64,000 nt of DNA from Pyropia yezoensis (GCA_009829735.1 CM020620.1:7952545-8016544), one strand, 5' to 3'. Positions 10,251 through 23,600 are shown, counted from the first letter of the stretch. Program-made: numbers and translations. Notes: a model not told the origin generated them from the sequence alone.

Positions 10251-11818
10251 GGGGGGGGAGGGTGATGGGGGGCGGGGGGGGGGGGCAAAACAAACCAGCG
10301 CAACAAAAAAAAGGGGGGCGGGGGACAGACGGGTGGAGGAAGGTGGGGGGGGAGAGGGCGTGACCGGGGTGACGGGGAGCTGGTCAATCAGCGGGGAGGG
10401 GGGGAGGGGGGGGGGGTGGGCGGGGCTGGGACCCAGCGGGGTAAAAAAAAGAGAGAGAGAGCGCAGGCGGGGGGGATGATGGGACGGGGGGGACGGACCA
10501 CCGCCACGCGGGGCAACGGGGGCGGCTCGGGCAGGGCGGGCGGGCGGCAGCAGCGAGCGACCGCGGCCGTCCCGTCCGCCCGTCGTTGCACCCCCCGCCT
10601 CGCAGCGCGCACGTCACGGCAGCAGCAGCAGCGGCAGGCTGGTCGGCCTCCCCGCCGTGCCTCGCCGCACGGGCCAGGCGGGCGGGCGGGCTGGCGGGCG
10701 GGCAGGGGGGCGGGCGGGCGAGCGGGCGGGCGGGCGGGGGGGGGGGTGCGGGGGGGAGTAGCGCGTGGCGGTGCGGGTGGGAGGGACGCTGCCCGAGCAC
10801 CGCGGGGGATGCCCGTTGGCGACAACCCCCCCCCCCCTCACCCCCCCCCCCCCCCCCCTTGGGATACACCCCGCGCACGGGTGCGCGGCGTCTGCAACAG
10901 CCGGCGGCGGTGGGGGCAGGGGCGGCGGCGGGGGAGGGGGGGGGGGGGGGAGGAGGGAGGGGGGCGGCGGCGGCCACGGCGCGCGCGCGCGCGCGTGCGC
11001 GGGCGGGCGGGCGGGCGGGCGGGCGTCTGGCTGGCCCCGCCGTGGCGCACCCCCACCACCACCACCCCCCCCCCACCGGCGGTGGCGGATCCATCCCCGC
11101 GACGGCCGCGCGGGCGCGCCCCCGGGGGCGGGGCGGTCGGTCGGCCGCGCGCCACCCACCCACCCCCCCCCTCCCCCCCCACCACCACCACCACCACCAC
11201 CACCACCACCGTGGTGACCCCCTCCCCCCCCCCCACCCCCCACCGGGGGCAGCGTCCAAAAACTCAAACGCCACACCCCCGGGGCGGGCGCCGCCGGTAC
11301 GGCCGCCACCCGCCGCCGCCGCCACCCCCCCCCCCCCCCACACGGCGGCGGCAGGGTGTGTGTGCCTGGCAGACCACCTCCCCGCTGGGCGTTTGCAATG
11401 GAAATGGGGGAGCAGCACGCCGGTGGGAGGTTGGGGGGGGGGGGGCTGGCAGGCCACGCACGCCCTTGGAATCGGCATTTGGGGATGTGGGGGTGGTGGT
11501 GTGGGTGTGCCGAGGCCGCCGGCCAGCAGGGGCGTCGTCGGCGGCGGCGCTGCTGCCACCACCGCAGCGGGATGAGGGACGAGGGGGAGGAGGGGTCGCG
11601 CGGGGGGGGTGGGGGTGGGTGGAGGGGGAGGGGGTGGGTGGAGGGGGGAGGGGGGGGGGACGAGTGTTGTTGTTGGCAGGCCCGCGTGGGCGCGGGGGGG
11701 AGAGGGGGAAACAAGGATGGGAGGCGGCCGCCGCGATGCGGCCAGCAGCCCCCCCCCTCTGCAGCGGCGGCAGCGTCGGCGGCGGCAGCCGCCCCCCGCC
11801 TCCCTCCCCTCGGGCGGG

Positions 11819-11850
<32 letters not shown>

Positions 11851-13065
11851 GGGCGGCCGCGGGGGCGGCGGCGGGGGCGGCGGCGGGGGCGGCCATCCGT
11901 TCAAACGTTTGAGATTTTGAATGGGGGCGGGGGGGGGGGGGGGGGGGCCCTCGCGGCGGCTGCCAACGACGCGACGTGGCACCGTGATGCGACGAGGGGG
12001 GGGGGGGGGGGGGGGTTGGGGGGGTGGTGCGTCCACGCCGCCGCCCGCCGCCCCGCCGCCACTGTCCCTCTCGGCCGCGCCAGACACACACGGCAGGGCC
12101 GCCGAGGAGCGTGTGTGGCGCGCCGTGCCTCTCGACGAGAAGGTGGGCGGGAAGGGGGGGGGGGGGGGGGGGGGGCGTGTGCCGTACTGTATGTAGCTAG
12201 CAAGGGGGGGGGGGGGGCGGGCAGGCGACCGCGGCGGCGGGGGCGTCGAGGGGATATGGCCTCCCGCCGCTGCCCGCCGCGCATGGACGGGACACGGGGG
12301 GATCTCAATGTGCGCGCGCACGTGTGTGTAGCTATATAGCTAAAGGGGGTGTTGGAGGTGGGGGGGGGGGGGGGGGGGGGAGGAGGGGGCGCGTGTGCCG
12401 GGATTGACAGTCTGGGAGAGGGGGGGGGGTGGGGGGCCGCACCGACACGTCAGGCCGACCGGAGGGTGACGGGGGCGCGGTTCAAAAAAAGAGTCGACGG
12501 CGCCAACGGAGGTTGGGGTGCCAGAGGCGCGATGCTGTCGGGGTGGTGGGGGGGGGGGGGGGAGGGGGGGGCGGGTGTCGTGGGAGACCAGTGCTGGTGC
12601 ATCTCGACACCAGTGCGTTGGTCCCAACCTGGTGGATGACTGTTCAAGTCTGTACTTAATTCGTTGATTGGAATGAGCAATGGATCGTCGGCAAGCGTCT
12701 TTTTGAACCAGCCAAATGACCTCTTGGTGTCTTCCCTCGAGTGGCCAGACACCGACTTCACACATTGGGTGAGTGGTGTTTTTCTATTCGATCCGAGTCA
12801 CTTCTCATCAAGTCGCCACGTGTCTATTGCTTTTTTCCTGTTTCCCCGCCGCCTCGTCGCCGCCGCGTCGACGCGGCCGTGCTTCTCGCGGCCGCATCGG
12901 TGCCGCTAGCGAGCGACCGGCGACAGCCTTCGCGCCAGCGGCCACCCCCGCCCGCCCTCCTCTTCCCCCCCCCCCCCCCCCCCCCTCAAGCCATCCCAGT
13001 GTGTTGTAGTCCCTGCCGCAGCAGCAGAGGGGCACGCACCTACGGGACCCGCTGCTGTCGCCGCT
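10251..13065. other. Long intergenic region of simple repeats
   Basis: Poly-G and poly-C runs, (GGC)n, (CCA)n and (CG)n tracts dominate. No credible gene. Palindromes TCAAACGTTTGA (near 11901) and AGCTATATAGCT (near 12330) stand out. From about 12600 to 12850 the composition is near normal and probably contains promoter and leader of the downstream methyltransferase gene. Confidence 0.5.
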
Positions 13066-14632
13066 ATGGACGTGGCCGCCCCCGCCACAGTGGCCGCCGC
13101 CGCCGCCGCCGCCGACGCCGCCGCCGCCGCCGCCGCCGACGCCGCCGCCGCCGCCGCCGGCCGTCGGCGCCGGCCGCCGAGCGGGGAGGGGCAGACGGGG
13201 GTGGCGGCGGCAGCAGCGGCGGCTGCCGCCGCGCCCTCCCCCCCCGCCCCGCCCCCGCCCGCCCCCACGGCCGGCGGCGACCACGCGCGGCTCATCTCCC
13301 AGTACCACGCGCTGCTCAAGCGCATCGCGGCGGTCGGCCGGGACGCCGCGTACCCCACCGCCGCCTCCCAGTCGGCGCGGCGGGCGGTGCTGCGGGCGCA
13401 GCTGGCCGCCCTGGGCGGCCACGACGCGTACCAGCGGGCGAGCCTCGTTGGGGAGGCCGCGGGGGGGGGGGTCGACGCGTCCGTGTGGGTGCTGGGGGTG
13501 CTGGCAGAGCGCCTTGGGGGGGGGGGGGGGGGGGGGTGCCGCGCATGCCCCGGCGGCAGTCGACCTGGCGGAAGGGGGGGAGGCGGCCGACGAGGCGGCA
13601 GAGGCGGCGGGCGACGAGGCGGGCGAGGCGGCGGGCGAGGCGGCGGGCGAGGAGGCCGACGGGGGTGGAGGGAAGGGCGCGTCGGCAGACGGGGAGGCTA
13701 TCAAGACGGCAGATGGAGGGGTTACGGGAGTGGGGGAGGGCCCGGCGGTGGCCGTGGCGGCCGCGGCGGGGGCGCTCGCCGTTGCCGCCGCCGCCCCCCC
13801 TCTGGTGGTCCTCGACGTTGGCTCCATCCACCACCGCTTCCCCGACAGCCTGCCGCTCCCCCCCCCCCACCCCCCCCGCGCGTTGCACGTCACGTCCATC
13901 GACCTGGCGCCCGCCGACGGGCGGGTGCGGCGGGTGGACTTTTTCGACTATGCCGCCGCCGCGGCGGCCGCGTCGGTGGACGTCCTCGTCTTGTCGCTGG
14001 TGGTCAACTACGTGGCCGACCCAGCCGGGCGGGGGCGGATGCTCGCCGCCGGCGCGGTGCTGACCCGCCCCGGCGGCCTCCTCTGTCTCGTCCTCCCGCG
14101 GGCGTGCGTGGACAACAGCCGCTACACCGACGAGGCGGCGCTGGTGGCGCTCCTGGCCGCCATTGGGTGGGCGGTGGTGGCGGCGCCGCACTCGCCCCGG
14201 CTGGGCCGCTGGGTGGCGGTGCGGCGGGACCCGCCGGGGGGTGAGGGAGGGCGCGCCGGGGGGGGGGGCGGCGGCGGCGGCGGCGGCTGGGCCAAGCGCC
14301 GGGTGGTGCGGGGGGGGGCGACCCGCAACAACTTTGTGGTGCTGTGGGATGGGGTGAGGGGGCTGGGGGGGGCGGGGGGGGCGGCGGGCGGAGCGGCCGT
14401 GGGGGGGGGGGGAAGGAGGCGGGGGGGGGCAGCGGCGGCAGCACCCGCGTCGGCGGCGGCGGCAGCGGCAGCGGCGGCAGCGGCGGGTGGTGGCCGCGGT
14501 GGTGGCCGCAAACGGCCGCCGCCCCACGCGCCCCGGCCGGGGGGGGCACGCGGGGCTGGCGTGGCGGCAACGACGAGCAACCAGCGCAAAAAGGCGCGCA
14601 AGGCGGCGGCGCGGGCGGCCAAGCGGCGCTAA
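13066..14632 (+). CDS. BMT2: 25S rRNA adenine-N1 methyltransferase, BMT2 family (frame break at a G21 run)
   Basis: The first part (ATG 13066) has an Ala-rich leader and then the BMT2 helical region: ARLISQYHALLKRIAAVGRD, AALGGHDAYQRASL. After a run of 21 G (13516-13536) the coding frame moves, and a run of 20 or 23 would keep it open. The second part has the SAM-binding Rossmann core: VVLDVGSIHHRF, TSIDLAP, VDFFDY, DVLVLSLVVNYVADPAGRG, LCLVLPRACVDNSRYT and RNNFVVLWD, then a Lys/Arg tail (NQRKKARKAAARAAKRR). The order and wording match yeast Bmt2, which methylates N1 of an adenine in 25S rRNA in the nucleolus; the related SAMTOR is a second possibility. The segment between the two halves is an Asp/Glu/Ala/Gly-rich insertion not usual for the family. 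No intron seen. Confidence 0.85.
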
Positions 14633-14821
14633 CCGCCGGGGGTGGCCACAGGCAGCTGCGGGGGTAGGGATGACGTGGCGGTGGGGAAGGGGCGGGGGAG
14701 CTCCCAGCCCCTTGAACAAACCTGCAGGGGAGAACGTCGCCGCCGCGCGGACATTCGGCGGCGGCTGCGCGCAGGCTGCAGAGAGGGGGGTGGGGGTGTT
14801 CATCCCGGGCAGCTCCCCGGC

Positions 14822-15600
14822 CGGCATTGGCGGCTTCACTTCGTGCTCGCCACCGCCATCGTCTGCGGGGCGGGGGGATGGGTGCAGGGAGGCACGCTCC
14901 TGTCGGGGGCCGCGTCCCCCAGCGGCCTGCGCCTGTCGGCCCGGTCGGTGGCGGCGTCGCAATAGGCGGCTGCGACGGCGGCCGCGGCGGGGGGGGCGAC
15001 GACTGGCGCGGGTGTACGGCGGCGGCTGCCACCCCCTCGCTCGTCGCTGGTGCCTGCCCCCCGCCCTCCCGGGAAGAAGGGAGCAGGGCGGTGGGGGTGA
15101 GGCTGCCACCCCCACCGCCGACGGCCCCCGCCCGTCATTGGCCCCCCTGCCGCCCGGCCGGGCCACCGTGGTGCGCGTCACCGCGGCGTCGCCGCTGCGC
15201 ACCCGCTGCCCGCCACCCCATCTGCTGCTCCACGGGCGGTGGCCGCCAGCCCCCTCGGCAGCCGCCCGCGGCCGCGTTCCACCTTTCCCCACCCGCCACG
15301 CCGTCGACCCCGAGCCGGCGCTGCCGTTGACGCACCACCACTGCCGCCGCTACGCCCTCGGCGGGGGGCGGCGGCCGGTGACGACGGCGCGGGCGGGGTC
15401 CTCGGGGCGCCGCGACAGCGGCGGCGGCTTGGCTGCTTGGCGTCGCCCTACGACCGCGGCGGCTTGCTCGTTTGCGGCCCGCCGCACTTTACGCGCAGCC
15501 GCGGGGCGCCGCCCCTGCGAGCGCCGCAAAGACGGCGTCTGGGTGGCAGAGAGGAAAGTGGGATGGGGGTGCATGTGGGTCGGCGGGACGGGCGTGGCGG
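14822..15600 (+). CDS. Possible unidentified gene, frames broken
   Basis: Third-position GC is high on the plus strand in three successive frames. 14822-14965 reads RHWRLHFVLATAIVCGAGGW, a possible signal or membrane helix. About 14960-15140 reads GGCDGGRGGGGDDWRGCTAA. About 15130-15370 reads ATVVRVTAASPLRTRCPPPH and then HAVDPEPALPLTHHHCRR. A fourth phrase LASPYDRGGLLVCGPPHF lies near 15430-15490. No single frame connects them and no domain is recognised. Either a spliced gene, a gene with run-length errors, or a relic. The mirror-image minus frame scores lower in third-position GC. Confidence 0.25.
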
Positions 15601-17678
15601 AGAGTTGCGGGGGATGGCGAGACGGCGAGGGGGGGATGGCAGACAAGAGGACGGAAGGAGGAGTGGGGGGGCGGGCGGGAGGGGGAGGGGGAGGGGGGAG
15701 GAGGGAGGGAGACGCTGCTTTCATCGACGCTGCCGTCGCTGCCGTTGCCGTCACGCCCCGCCACGGTGCCGCCACGACGCGGCTGCCACCGCCACCTCCG
15801 CCGCTGCCGCCGCCGCCTCTGCCGCCGCCGCCGTCGCCGCCGCCGTCGATACGGACAGTGACGCGGTGACGCGGTGATGGGGACTTCCTCCCCCGGTAGG
15901 GGCACCAGCGTGAGGATGGGGAGCGCCCCTTTGGCCCGTCGTTGGGATGGCGGCCCCCCCCCCCGGGCCCTCCCTCCACACCAACCGTGGGGTTGCTTGC
16001 CGGTGGCGCCGCCGCCAGTGGCCGCGGCAGGTCGGAAGAGGGGTCTGGCGGCGGCGGTGGCGCGGGCGCAGACCCGCTCACCCCCCTCCCGTCGCGGGGG
16101 AGACAAGACGGGCGGGCGGGGGCAAGAAAAAAGGGGGTGATGGACGGGGTAGGACGGCCGCACCGCCGGGCGGTGCGCCCCTGTGCATGGGAGCAACGGC
16201 CAGCCGAGCCCCCCCCCCCCCCCCGCCCACCTCATCATGAGGCGATGATCGCCTACCGACCAGGCGCTGCACGGCGCGGCGGCGCGGTGGCACCCGCCGC
16301 CGGGGGTCCCCCCCCAACCCCAGGTCACGGGCGGCAGCTGCGGCAACGGCGGCACCGGCGGCCCGTTGCTCGGCGGCGGCACCGTGCCGCCGCTCCGCGA
16401 CGGCGCGTCAGCGCCGCTCAGCGGCGGCGCGTCGCTCACGGCGGGGGGGCACGGCCGTCGGGGCGGCGGTCCCCTCAAAGAGAACCGCCCTTCCTTCCCC
16501 TCCCCCCCCCCCACCACAACCCCCCCCCACACAACCCCCCCCCCCCCCATCGCGGCGTGTGGCGGCCACCACTGGTGAAGCGGTGCACCGCTTGCTCGAT
16601 GGCTGACAAAAAACGGCAGATAAAAAAAATAAAAAAAGGCACCAAACGACTGCCTCGAACCCATCAAATCCCCTCCGCCTCCCCCCTTTTCCACGCTCCA
16701 CCCCCCCAGCTCGGCCAATTCAACGCACCCCCCCCACCGCCCCCGCCACGCTGGCCAATTCAACACGCCCCTCTCTCGGGGGGGGGCCGCGTCAAGGCGC
16801 GACACCCCCCGCAACGCGCCCCCCCGCTGACAGCCCCCCCCCGCTCCAGTGCCACCACAACGGTGCAGCTTGGCGCCGCGCCTGCTCTTCCCTTCCCCCT
16901 CCCCGCTTCCCCCCCGCCGCCCCTCCCCTCCCCCCCCCTCCCCCCCGCCTCGTCCGCCGCGCACCTCCCCTCCCCACCGCCACCGACGGCCGGCGCGGCG
17001 GTGGTCTGGGCGCGGTGCAGGCGCCCGCCTCCCCCCGCCCTCCCCCTCCCCCCCCCGCCCTCCCCCTCCCCCCCCCCCCCTACCCTTCCCTCCTATTTAC
17101 TCCTCCCCTCTCTCCACCCACCACTCCCCCCACTCTTCACCCCCCCCGCTCCCCCCCCCCCCCCCGCGTGCGCGCGCGCGCGCCGCCGACGCACCGACGC
17201 GCCGGTGGCCACCGGCGGCGCACGGCGGGGGCGGCGGCGGCGGCGGCGGCGGCCAGGCCAGACCAGTCTAGGCAGTCGAGGCAGCCAGGCCAGGCGCACC
17301 CGTCCCCCCGCCGCGACCGCCGCGGCGCGTGCGCGTGGGGGCGGCGGCGGGGGTGGAGCGCAAGGGGGGGGGGGGGGGTGGCCGCCCGCGGAGGGGGGGG
17401 GGCGGTTGCGGAGGGCGTCGCTTGCTCCCCGCCCCGCACCGTACGCGTGCCGCCGTTGCCCCTGCTGCTGCTGCTGCGGTGCTGCCGCCGCGGCGGCGGC
17501 ACTGGCGGGCCTGGCCAGCGGCTCCCCCCCTCCACCCCCCCCCCCCCGCCCTGTGCGCCGTGCCATTGCCGGTGGTCCCCCCCCTCTGGCTCTCCTCCCC
17601 GCCGCCCTTCCCCCCCCCCCCCCCCTTGCACTCTTCGTCATCCCCCCGTTCCCCCCCCTCCCATAGTCCCGTACCACG
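15601..17678. other. Intergenic, pyrimidine-rich upstream region of the giant gene
   Basis: Repetitive C-rich and (CCG)n sequence; 16880-17170 is nearly pure pyrimidine with C8-C13 blocks. An A-rich island is at 16610-16650. Long open frames exist on both strands but consist of Pro/Arg/Gly artefacts. Presumed promoter and 5' leader of the gene starting at 17679. Confidence 0.45.
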
Positions 17679-20600
17679 ATGGGCTCCTCAGACGATGAGG
17701 ACGATGACGCGTTTACGGCGCGCCTCGCCGCCGAGGCGGCGCTGCTGGAGCAGCTGGGCGGCGGCGGGGGGGCCGGGGGGGGGGTCGGGGGGGGTGGCGG
17801 TGGCAGCGACAGCGACGGGAGCAGCACCACTGGCAGCGCGAGGGGCGCCGCCGACAGGGGGGGTGCCGTCGACAGCGGCGGCGGCGGCGGCGGCGGCGGT
17901 GTCGGTGGCGGCGTCGGTGATGTCAGCGGCGGCGGCCGCGGCGGCGTCGGCGGGGGGGCGGCCGACGGCGACGGGGGCATCCCGTGGGGCCGCTACACGT
18001 ACAATGTGGAGGGCCTGGCGGTGAGCTGCTACCTCGAGGCGGTGGCCCCCCCATCGGCGGTGCCCGCCGCCCCCGCCCGCAAGCGCCTGCGCTTCCGCGT
18101 CGAGCTGCCGCCCCGCTGCTTTGTGCTGTCCGTGGCGGTGCGGCTGCCGCCGCTAGTACCCCTCGCGGACGGGAGCCCCCGGTCGACGCCGGTGGTGTGG
18201 GACTTTGAGGACCTGGAGGTGGAGCGCACCCTCAACAACATTGAGTACGACACGGTGTACGACGCGGCAGCGGCGGCGGCGGCGGCGGCGGCAGCGTCGG
18301 CGACAGCGGGGGGGGGGGGCAAGGGCGGGGGCGGGGGGGAGGGTGGCTCTGCCGACGGGGAGGAAAAGGCCGCCGGGGGGGGGGGGGGGCGACGATGCAG
18401 ATGAGGATGAGGATGAGGACAAGGCCGACGGGGGTAGGGACGAGGACGCGGGGGGGGGTGACGCGGCGCCGCCGCCCATCCGCAAGGTCGTCGAGGTGAT
18501 GGGCGTGGCGAGCGCCCTGCGCATCACCATGGCCGACGTGGTCGACGGCCGCCGCCGCGGGGGCGGCTCCTCCGCGGCAGCGGCCGCCGCGGCCGCCGCG
18601 GCGGTGGCCAGCCGGGCGGTCAGCGGGCACAGCACGGGGGGCGACGCGGCCGAGGCGGCCGCCAGCAACGGGCAGCTGGCGGTCCTCCCGTCGACGTGTG
18701 TGGACGCGGACGATGAGGAGGTGTTTGGCGGCGGCATGGTCGTCCTTGGCATCAACGTCGTTGGCTACACCCGGGAGCAGTCGCCCGCGGGGAACCGCCT
18801 CAAGACGCTGCTCAACGCGTCGACCAAGCTCCGCCTGGGCGGCACCGTCGCCGACCGCGCGGGCGCCGACTCCCTCTGCGGGCTGGCGCTCCTCAACCTC
18901 CGCAAGTACCGCCAGGCGGCCGAGTTCCTCACCCGCGCGGGGGAGGCGGCGCTGGCCACCGCCGCCGACGATGAGCGCCACGGCCTGGGCGCCGACGAGC
19001 AGCGCCGGTGGGCGTGTCAGCTGCGGCTGCTCGCCGGCCACGCGTACCTCCAGGCGCAGCCGGGGGGGACGGACGGGCTGCTGGCGCTGGGGCACGTGGC
19101 CGCCCTGCGGGCTGGGGTGGGGGGGGCTCTCGCCGTGGGGGGGGGGCGCCCTGCCACGTCTGCCGGAGGGGTCGGCGGGAACGGCAAGGTCGTTGCCGCC
19201 CGCGCGGTGTTGCCCATCCCCCTGGACGACCGCAGTCAGCTGTTTGACGTCCGCACGGTGCTGCTGCAGTTCCAGCCCGCCCTGCTGGCGTCGCTGGTCG
19301 ACTTTTTGGGCACCGACGAGTCGCTGCCGACGCAGCTGGCCGCCGCCCGGATGATTGAGTACCTCCTGGAGCAGCTGGGCGGCGCCGTTGGCCACGAGAT
19401 GGCCGCCATCATTGCTACGGCGGTGCGCAACTATGGGCACTGCCGGCCGCTGACATCGCGGGAGCGGGCGTCCATTGCGTCCTTCCCCTACGACACGGTG
19501 GAGGAGGCGTACGAGCGGCTGCTCGACGCGTGCTGCCGGCTGCTGCCGCTGTTGGAGCATGGTCTCCTGCAGCAGCTGCTGCTATCCACCGTGGTGCCGC
19601 TGCTGGTGGAGGAATTTCGGGAGAGCGCCTACCTGCAGCCCGACGGGCCAACAGAAGGGGACGAGGCCGACCGCACCATCACGGCGGTGAGCCACGTCGT
19701 GCGGCTGCTCTACCTACTGCTATCCCTGCTCGCAGGGGAGGTCAAGCTCCCCGCTGCACTCGTTGGTCGCGTTCATGGCATGCTCCTCACTGTACGGGGG
19801 CAACCGCAGACACCATTGGTGCTCCGCCGGTCGGCTCTGCACCTGTGGGAGGTCCTCCACCGGTCCTTGGTATTGGGCGCGCACGCGGCGCCGCTGGCGG
19901 ACGCGCGCGAACTTTTTGTGCTCTCCCGCGGGCTGCTCGACGACCTCATTGCCCCGGTTGAGCGGGAGCCCTGGGAGGACGGCTCGGAGGCAGACTCGGG
20001 CGATGAAGCCTCTGAATCGTCGTCCTCGTCGTCAGAGGATGATGAGGATGAAGACGCTGACCCCGACGAGGACGAGGAGGCCCGCGAGGAGCGCCTTGCC
20101 GAGCGCCGTGAGGAGCGCCGCGCCGACCGTCTGGAGCGGCGGCAGCGGCGAAAGGCACCTCCATCCGTCTTCTCCCGGCCCGAGCGGCTGGTGCCCCCCA
20201 CCGATGCGGAGCTTTTGGCGCTGCTTGCCCGGGGCGGGGAGCGAGTGGAGCTACTCGACCGCCCGTCGTTGCTGCGGCTCGTCAAGCTCGTGTCGGCCGT
20301 TGCTCGGTCCTTGGAAGGCAGCGTAGCGAACCCGAGGATGGGCGATGTGGACGTGGTGGGGAGCTACCGAGGGGGGAGCTTCAGCCGCAACCCCGCCGCA
20401 TCGGCCACTGTGGCGCTGTCGCGGCTGGTCGGCTCCCATATTGCGGGCCTGGCGCTTAGCATCCTCGGCGATATCGGGCGGTTTGAGTCGGCGGTCTGCT
20501 ATTCGGGCGGTGGGGACCAAGACAGCGACGGGGAAGAAGAGACGGAAAAGGCCATGCTCTTCAATGGTTCTCTCGACGCGTCGTGCGAGGTGCTGGAGGA

Positions 20601-23600
20601 GCTGCTGACGGCGTTTTGGGCGCTGGTGCGGCTGCTGCCCCCGCCCGCCGCAGCCGACGCGGACGTCAACTGGGCACTCAAGCCAGTGCTGCGGCTAGTC
20701 GTTGCGCGGCTGGCGCGGCGGTCACCGCCGCGTGGGCTCCTTCAGTTGCTTGCCTGCTGCGTCGCGGGCTCCAGCGACGACTACAACGTGAGCATGCGGA
20801 CCGTGACGGCGGGGGCAGCTGGTGCCGATGCAAAGACCGTGCCGTCCAAGGATGAGTCCACCCGGGATGACGGCGAGGACTTGACCTTCCTTGGTATCTT
20901 CCGGTCTCTCCTACCGTGGCTTCCACAGGCCCTCTACGAGGAGATGTTTGATGTCTTTGACGCGTTGATCGGGGTAGCCTGCCCGCAACTTACGGCATCG
21001 GACCTGCTGTCTGTTATCGATGGCCTATCAGACCAGTCCGAGGCGGTCGCGAGCCGCGCTGACGCGTCGCTGGGCACCCTCGCCACCGCGGTGGTGGCGG
21101 TGGCGCCCGCCAACGCGCTCGCCGCGGCTTCATCGCTGCACAAGGTGGCGTCCCGCTCGTCCAGCACGCAACGGCAGCGGATGCTCGACGCCTTCCCCCT
21201 GAGCACCTCCACCTTGTCGCCACCACCACCAGGCGGTGCAGCCGGTCCGGGTGCCGGTGGTGCGTTCTTCCGCGGCGGTAGCGTGCGGGTTTCATCGAAT
21301 GCCTTCAAGCGGCAATCGTCCCTTTCTGCAGCCGGGGGCACTGTTCGCGCGGGCGGCCTGTCGCACAGCCAGGCCAACCTGGCGGGCTTTGTTGCGCCCG
21401 GTCCCTCGGGCAATGCTATTTCGGGTACACCGCCATTGCCGGGGGGCCTCCCGCCCATGCACCCATCCTTTTTCTTGCACGTTCTTCTCGCCTCGTGCTT
21501 TGACCGCTACGACGCGTTGACCGCAGCGGCCAGTCGTGCAGCGGCGGCTCGTACCAAGCGCGATGCAAATGGCTTGCTGATGGGCACCTTTTTCAGTCCC
21601 GGTGGCGGCGTGTCGCCGTCGGGCGGCGGACTCCTCTCCCCGAGCGGCGCGTCGGGGCGGTACGCGTCGCCAGGGGGTCGCGGCGGCTCGGGCGGCCGCG
21701 AGCCTGCGGCCCCCGGTTGCACCACCGCAGCGGGCCCAACGGTGGCGGCCACAGCTCTGAGCGGCTGGGTTGAGCACGCGGCGTTTCTCAGCCGTTGTCT
21801 GAGGGAAGCGTCTGCGTCTGCGCCGCACGTGCACCGGGCGTACATTGCGTCAACGCTGGGCGACGTCTTTGCGACCACCTTGCGGATGCAGGACCACCCC
21901 GACGGGCGGGTACGCCTCGGGGGCTTCCACATCTTTTCGGCCGCCCTGGACGTGCTGTTTGCCGCGACGCCCTCTGACGAGGCGGCAGCGGCAGGCGCGC
22001 CGGGTGGCAGCCTGTCCACCGCGCACGCGGCCCACTCGTTTGCGGACACGTCCATCGATATGGACAAGTACACGGCGGGTGGGCAGGTGTGCTTTGGGGG
22101 CGCTGAAGGTGGCGGCGCCGCTGGCGGGGGGGCGGGTGGCACTTCATCGACATCGTCGTCGGCCACCTCTGGCACGACGGCCTTGGCGGCTGAAGAGGGG
22201 CGAGCTGCGGCCGCGGCGGGCGCTGAAAAGGGCTGGAACGTCCTGTGCGCGTTTGTCACTTCCTCCCTCGGAGTCAGCCGCTACGTGGACTACGTGGTGC
22301 AACGGGCTGTGCTGGACTACGTGCGCCGCGCCGTGCTGGCGGCCATGACTGGCGGCCGCGCGTCTGCGTGCGCGGGCGTGTCGTTTGAGAGCATCGACGC
22401 GCTGTGGGAGGCGATTTCTCGGTTGATTGGCTCCCCCTGGCGGACGCTCAACTCGCTGTCGTTTTGGGTGCTGGCGGCACTGGAGAACGCGGCGCTCCAC
22501 GCGGCCATCACGGCGCGGACGCCCGGCCAAATACGCCTCCGTCGCAACGCGGTACTGCTCTTCACATCCACGCACCTCTTCCCGTCCGTGGAGCGCGCGT
22601 TAGCGGCGGCGCCTCAGGACACGCGCCTGTGGGGGATGCGGCTGCTCGAGGTGTGGATGCGTGGTCGGGAGCTCAACGCGTCGGCCGCGGCAACCGCTGC
22701 CCTCCCGCTGCCGCCCGACAGTGTGTGGCGGGCGCTTGAGCCGCTGCGGCGGCACTGGAACCCAGACATCCGCGAGGCGGTCGCCGCCCTCACCGACCGC
22801 CACGTCGCTGCCACTGCCGAGCTGTGTCACGCCGCTTCGGCGCAGGCGGCGCCGTCGACGCTTGTGTCCCTGCCGTCGGTGGGGAATGGCAATGGCTTCC
22901 GCCCATCCCTGTCAGCGGCCGTGCCGGCGTTGCGGCGCTCGTTTGGCAAGGACACAGCCAACGCGCCGTCCTCCAACGTGGCCGCCACAAATGGCGGCGA
23001 CTCTTCGGCTGGCGACGCCGACGGTGCCCAGGCAGACGCCGGCATTGAGTTGTGGTTTCCCCCGCTGGCGACACCGGGTCCGCCCATTGACGAGGACATG
23101 TACTCCAAGCCGCTGGACGCGTTTGCCAATACCGTCATTGGGGGTGGGGAGGAGCCTGACGCGGCGCCCGGCGGCATGGGCGGCTTTGACGATGAGCCCG
23201 AGGGCATCCGGGACTATGCGAACAATGGCAACTGGAGCGACGAGGAAGAGGACGAAGTCGGGACTGATGAGGAAGACAACACCGTCGATGCGGATGACGC
23301 TGACGCGATGCCCGCAGACGAGGAGGATGTGGACGATGACTCGGACTCGAGCGCGTCTGAGGAAGACGGAGCCGCCGCGACGGCGGGGTCCGATGCCGAC
23401 GGTGTGCCCTCGGCACCCGACGGGACACCCGAGGAGCCCCACAAACCTCTACCAGCCCTGCCGGGATCTGCTGGCGCGGCGGCCGATGAGGGTGGCGACG
23501 AGGCGGCAGCGGCGGCGGGCGCCGCGGCTGCCGCTGGTACGGACGCGGACGACGACGCGATCGAGCAGCCGTCACTGGCCGCCAGCTCTGGCAAGTCCAG

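Noticed and set aside
9202-10479. Plus-strand 425-codon Pro-rich frame
   Set aside because: It starts at a non-ATG codon upstream of C runs, overlaps the putative MYB exon, and has no domain.
10384-12321. Minus-strand 645-codon Pro-rich frame
   Set aside because: Consists of G/C-run translations; no non-repetitive core and no ATG-supported start.
16600-16700. Possible tRNA from a GGGTTCGAGG-like box on the minus strand
   Set aside because: No A box at the right distance and no cloverleaf can be drawn.
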